Part shown: positions 7,007-8,630 of the stretch, in pieces
Layout of the letters: each line of letters opens with the position of its first letter
How positions within the stretch are numbered: position 1 is the stretch's first letter
Assembly: GCA_009886305.1 (NCBI GenBank)
Contig: QXZO01000161.1
Coordinates: forward strand, 1 to 8,630
DNA length: 8,630 nt
Reading direction: 5' to 3'
Source of the DNA: Betaproteobacteria bacterium
GTDB taxonomy: Bacteria > Pseudomonadota > Gammaproteobacteria > Burkholderiales > Eutrophovitaceae
Position numbers and translations under genes: made by a program
Notes under the pieces: model-generated
What the model was told of the DNA's origin: nothing
What the model saw: only the letters and a program-made list of their open reading frames with translations
Database searches by the model: none

Positions 7007-7036
7007 AGTATATCGTACAAAGCGAGTTTTTATCGA
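7007..7036 (-). promoter_or_regulatory. Candidate promoter for fmdB (and perhaps aspS-nudB)
   Basis: TCGATA (7031-7036, 4 of 6 to TTGACA) and TATACT (7007-7012, 5 of 6 to TATAAT) are separated by 18 bases on the minus strand. A start near 7000 gives a leader of about 19 bases containing the TTGAGG site. It lies in the 144-base divergent region shared with the phosphodiesterase gene. Confidence 0.45.
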
Positions 7037-7113
7037 AAATCAAACCACTGTGTCATTCCCAACTTCTAATTAGCAGTCATGAGCACGTGGGACTTAAGCT
7101 TAGTACGATCCCG

Positions 7114-7119
7114 TATAAT
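7114..7119 (+). promoter_or_regulatory. -10 box of the phosphodiesterase gene, implying a leaderless transcript
   Basis: A perfect TATAAT ends 6 bases before the ATG at 7126, so the predicted transcription start falls on or next to that A. No Shine-Dalgarno precedes the ATG, and an in-frame TAG lies at 7120-7122. No strong -35 is seen; the best is GGGACT (7089-7094) at a long 19-base spacing. Confidence 0.45.
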
Positions 7120-7125
7120 TAGCCC

Positions 7126-7878
7126 ATGTTAGAAATAGAATCATTCATAGGACAACAGAGAGTATTCAGTCATCGGACCGGTGGAGTTTTAGCGCCAGAA
7201 AATTCAATAGCAGGTCTGAAGCATGCGAGAAATCTTGGTTTTCAAAACATTCAATTCGATGTGCGGCTAACTGCTGATGGAGTTCCAATTTTAAGGTCCG
7301 ATGAGTCCATTCATATAACAGAGACGAGCTCTATACTGGTAAGCGAAGTATTCTTTGATCAAATTAATAATTTAGATATTGGCATCGATTACGGCAACGA
7401 ATACATCGGCGAGCAACTACCAACGTTATACCAAGCCTTTTCGGCTTGTACTGAACTAGGAATAAGGCCAATCGTCGAATTAAAGCCAAGTATTGGCCAA
7501 GAGCAGTCAATCGCAGAAATCAGCATAGACATCCTCAATCGAGTTGGTGAAGACAAGATTCTATTTCCGCTAGTTATTTCCGAGAGTGCTCCTACATTAG
7601 CAACCTTAATGAACATCGCGCCAGAAATCTCAAGAGGTCTTATATGGAACAAAAGCCTAATTGAGCAACCCAATGACCACGAAGCACTCATGTGCCAATG
7701 CGTAATGATACCCATAAAGCTGCTATCTACCCAGTTAGTAGAGACTCTTCACCGCAAACAGCATTCAGTAATAGCGACAAGCGTTAACGACAGCATGGAC
7801 GCGATTACCGCGTTAGAGCATAAGGTTGATGCGCTAGTGACCGGACAAATAGACTCGATCGGACCATATTTTTTCTAA
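7126..7878 (+). CDS. UgpQ-like glycerophosphodiester phosphodiesterase homologue with degenerate active site
   Basis: A 250-residue protein that aligns end to end with E. coli UgpQ-type GDPD proteins: H-R-x-G-G-x-L-A-P-E-N (16-26), F-D-V-R-L-T-A-D-G (44-52), V-E-L-K-P (117-121) and a C-terminal I-G-P-x-F. Active members hydrolyse glycerophosphodiesters to glycerol-3-phosphate and an alcohol, using two histidines and metal-binding acidic residues. Several of these positions are changed: HRG is H16-R-T18, the ExD pair is Q43-F-D45, and the histidine of HD is S58. The usual T-D near the C terminus is T239-G240. H16, E25-N26, D45 and E118 remain. The frame is intact over normal length, so this is not simple decay. 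It may be a non-catalytic or altered-activity member. ATG 7126 is the only possible start: an in-frame stop lies two codons upstream and no other start codon precedes H16. It is divergent from fmdB and convergent with the next gene. Confidence 0.85.
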   Translation: MLEIESFIGQQRVFSHRTGGVLAPENSIAGLKHARNLGFQNIQFDVRLTADGVPILRSDESIHITETSSILVSEVFFDQINNLDIGIDYGNEYIGEQLPTLYQAFSACTELGIRPIVELKPSIGQEQSIAEISIDILNRVGEDKILFPLVISESAPTLATLMNIAPEISRGLIWNKSLIEQPNDHEALMCQCVMIPIKLLSTQLVETLHRKQHSVIATSVNDSMDAITALEHKVDALVTGQIDSIGPYFF

Positions 7879-7884
7879 AAATAT
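7866..7884. terminator. AT-only dyad at a convergent gene junction, possible weak bidirectional terminator
   Basis: ATATTTTT (7866-7873) and AAAAATAT (7877-7884) form a perfect 8-bp inverted repeat around TCT, overlapping the phosphodiesterase stop codon and ending just before the stop of the convergent gene. Each strand gives a stem containing a T run, but it has no GC pairs and would be unstable alone. Confidence 0.25.
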
Positions 7885-7885
7885 T

Positions 7886-8630
7886 TCAAGCTGCTTTTCG
7901 CTCCTCACCCGATGTGCGATATTGATGAAGTAGATCCTGCCAGGACGCTCTGACCTGAACAACATTAGCCTCCTTTATATGACCAAAACCCTTTATCTCT
8001 TCCGGCAAAGACAAGAGTTTCATAGCAACATCGATATTTGTTTCGTTCACAGAATCGGTGATTTCCTCAACTAGCAAACGATAATCTTCTATAAGTTGAC
8101 GCTCCATCTTCCTTTCAGAAGTCCAACCAAATATATCGAACGGCGTACCGCGTACAAATCGCATACGTGACAAAATTTTAAATGCGCCTAGAACCCAGGA
8201 ACCGAACTCTTTTTTCTTTAGAAAGCCGGTCTCAGGGTCTTTTTTAGCGAACAGCGGTGGAGCCAAATGGTAACGAATCTTATAGCTACCCTCAAAAAGT
8301 TGATCTACTTTTTTCTGAAACACACCATTAGCATAAAGTCTACCCACTTCATATTCATCCTTATATGCCATCAACTTAAAATAATAACGGGCAACGGCCT
8401 CGGTCAATCCTTTAAGTGTTGGCCCTGACTGTTCCTTGAGACGCACTTGATCCACCAAGCGTTGGTATTGTTTCGCATAATCTAAGTTTTGATAATCGCT
8501 AAGAAAATCGAATCTTCTCTTAATGATCTCATCAAGAGTTTGAGATTGTCGCTCTGGAATTTCTGCTACCACTTTAGGTTTCAATAAGCGCTCAACAGCT
8601 GCAAGGTCAACACTGGCTCTTCGCCCCCAT
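7886..8630 (-). CDS. Indolepyruvate:ferredoxin oxidoreductase, C-terminal region (5' partial)
   Basis: The minus-strand frame is open from the TGA at 7886 to the right edge, about 247 codons; the TTG at 8584 is internal, not a start. The visible part matches the C terminus (DUF6537 region) of the large fused indolepyruvate ferredoxin oxidoreductases of proteobacteria, usually about 1150-1200 residues. Recognisable segments are W-G-R at the window edge, K-D-E-Y-E-V-x-R-L, F-E-G-S-Y-K-I-R-Y-H-L-A-P-P-L, K-K-E-F-G-S-W, G-T-P-F-D-I-F-G-W-T and L-P-E-E-I-K-G-F-G-H-I-K-E. The family oxidatively decarboxylates aryl-pyruvates from aromatic amino acids to aryl-acetyl-CoA, passing electrons to ferredoxin; the thiamine-diphosphate, Fe-S and gamma domains lie outside the window. 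It ends 7 bases from the convergent phosphodiesterase gene. Assignment rests on remembered family motifs of the C-terminal domain. Confidence 0.85.
   Translation of the reverse strand, partial: WGRRASVDLAAVERLLKPKVVAEIPERQSQTLDEIIKRRFDFLSDYQNLDYAKQYQRLVDQVRLKEQSGPTLKGLTEAVARYYFKLMAYKDEYEVGRLYANGVFQKKVDQLFEGSYKIRYHLAPPLFAKKDPETGFLKKKEFGSWVLGAFKILSRMRFVRGTPFDIFGWTSERKMERQLIEDYRLLVEEITDSVNETNIDVAMKLLSLPEEIKGFGHIKEANVVQVRASWQDLLHQYRTSGEERKAA

Noticed and set aside
7389..7715. Minus-strand 108-codon ORF
   Set aside because: Antisense shadow of the phosphodiesterase homologue, which has clear family similarity across the same bases.
7126..7878. Phosphodiesterase homologue as a pseudogene
   Set aside because: Despite altered catalytic positions, the frame is uninterrupted, of normal family length, and keeps conserved structural segments to the C terminus.

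Overview
The window is an 8.6 kb piece of an AT-leaning (roughly mid-40s % GC by eye) proteobacterial chromosome. It is densely packed: no intergenic gap exceeds about 150 bases, and there are no tRNA or rRNA genes, mobile elements, CRISPR arrays or long repeats. The gene types (UgpQ-like phosphodiesterase, PBP7-type endopeptidase, Atm1-type exporter) and the order fmdB-aspS-nudB, known from beta- and gammaproteobacteria, suggest a beta- or gammaproteobacterium, possibly an uncultivated aquatic one. That placement is an inference.

Layout. At the left edge (2-322, +) is the C-terminal effector domain of an IclR-family regulator. It converges on a run of six minus-strand genes, in transcription order: an FmdB-type zinc-ribbon protein (6981-6667), aspS (6593-4794), nudB (4784-4311), nadA (start best placed at 4200, end 3097), an Atm1/ABCB-type exporter (3034-1289) and a PBP7-like D-Ala-D-Ala endopeptidase (end 362). 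aspS and nudB are separated by only 9 bases and share the nudB Shine-Dalgarno with the aspS stop codon. The other gaps are 51-110 bases, and candidate promoters lie before fmdB, nadA and pbpG, so the run is probably several transcription units rather than one operon. A 144-base divergent region separates fmdB from a plus-strand glycerophosphodiester phosphodiesterase homologue (7126-7878). That gene converges, 7 bases apart, on the C-terminal part of a large indolepyruvate:ferredoxin oxidoreductase, which runs off the right edge on the minus strand.

Function. Most of the window is housekeeping: aspartyl-tRNA synthesis, folate and NAD precursor metabolism, glutathione/metal-type export and peptidoglycan remodelling. 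I see no clear novel multi-gene system. The points most worth a second look are: (i) the UgpQ-like protein has lost several canonical catalytic or metal-binding positions (HRG to HRT, ExD to QxD, HD to SD) yet is an intact ORF; (ii) its perfect TATAAT box ends 6 bases before the only usable ATG, implying a leaderless mRNA; (iii) the aspartyl-tRNA synthetase carries the His/Gly pair linked to non-discriminating enzymes that also charge tRNA-Asn; and (iv) small dyads and a 9-codon leader ORF lie in the intergenic gaps.
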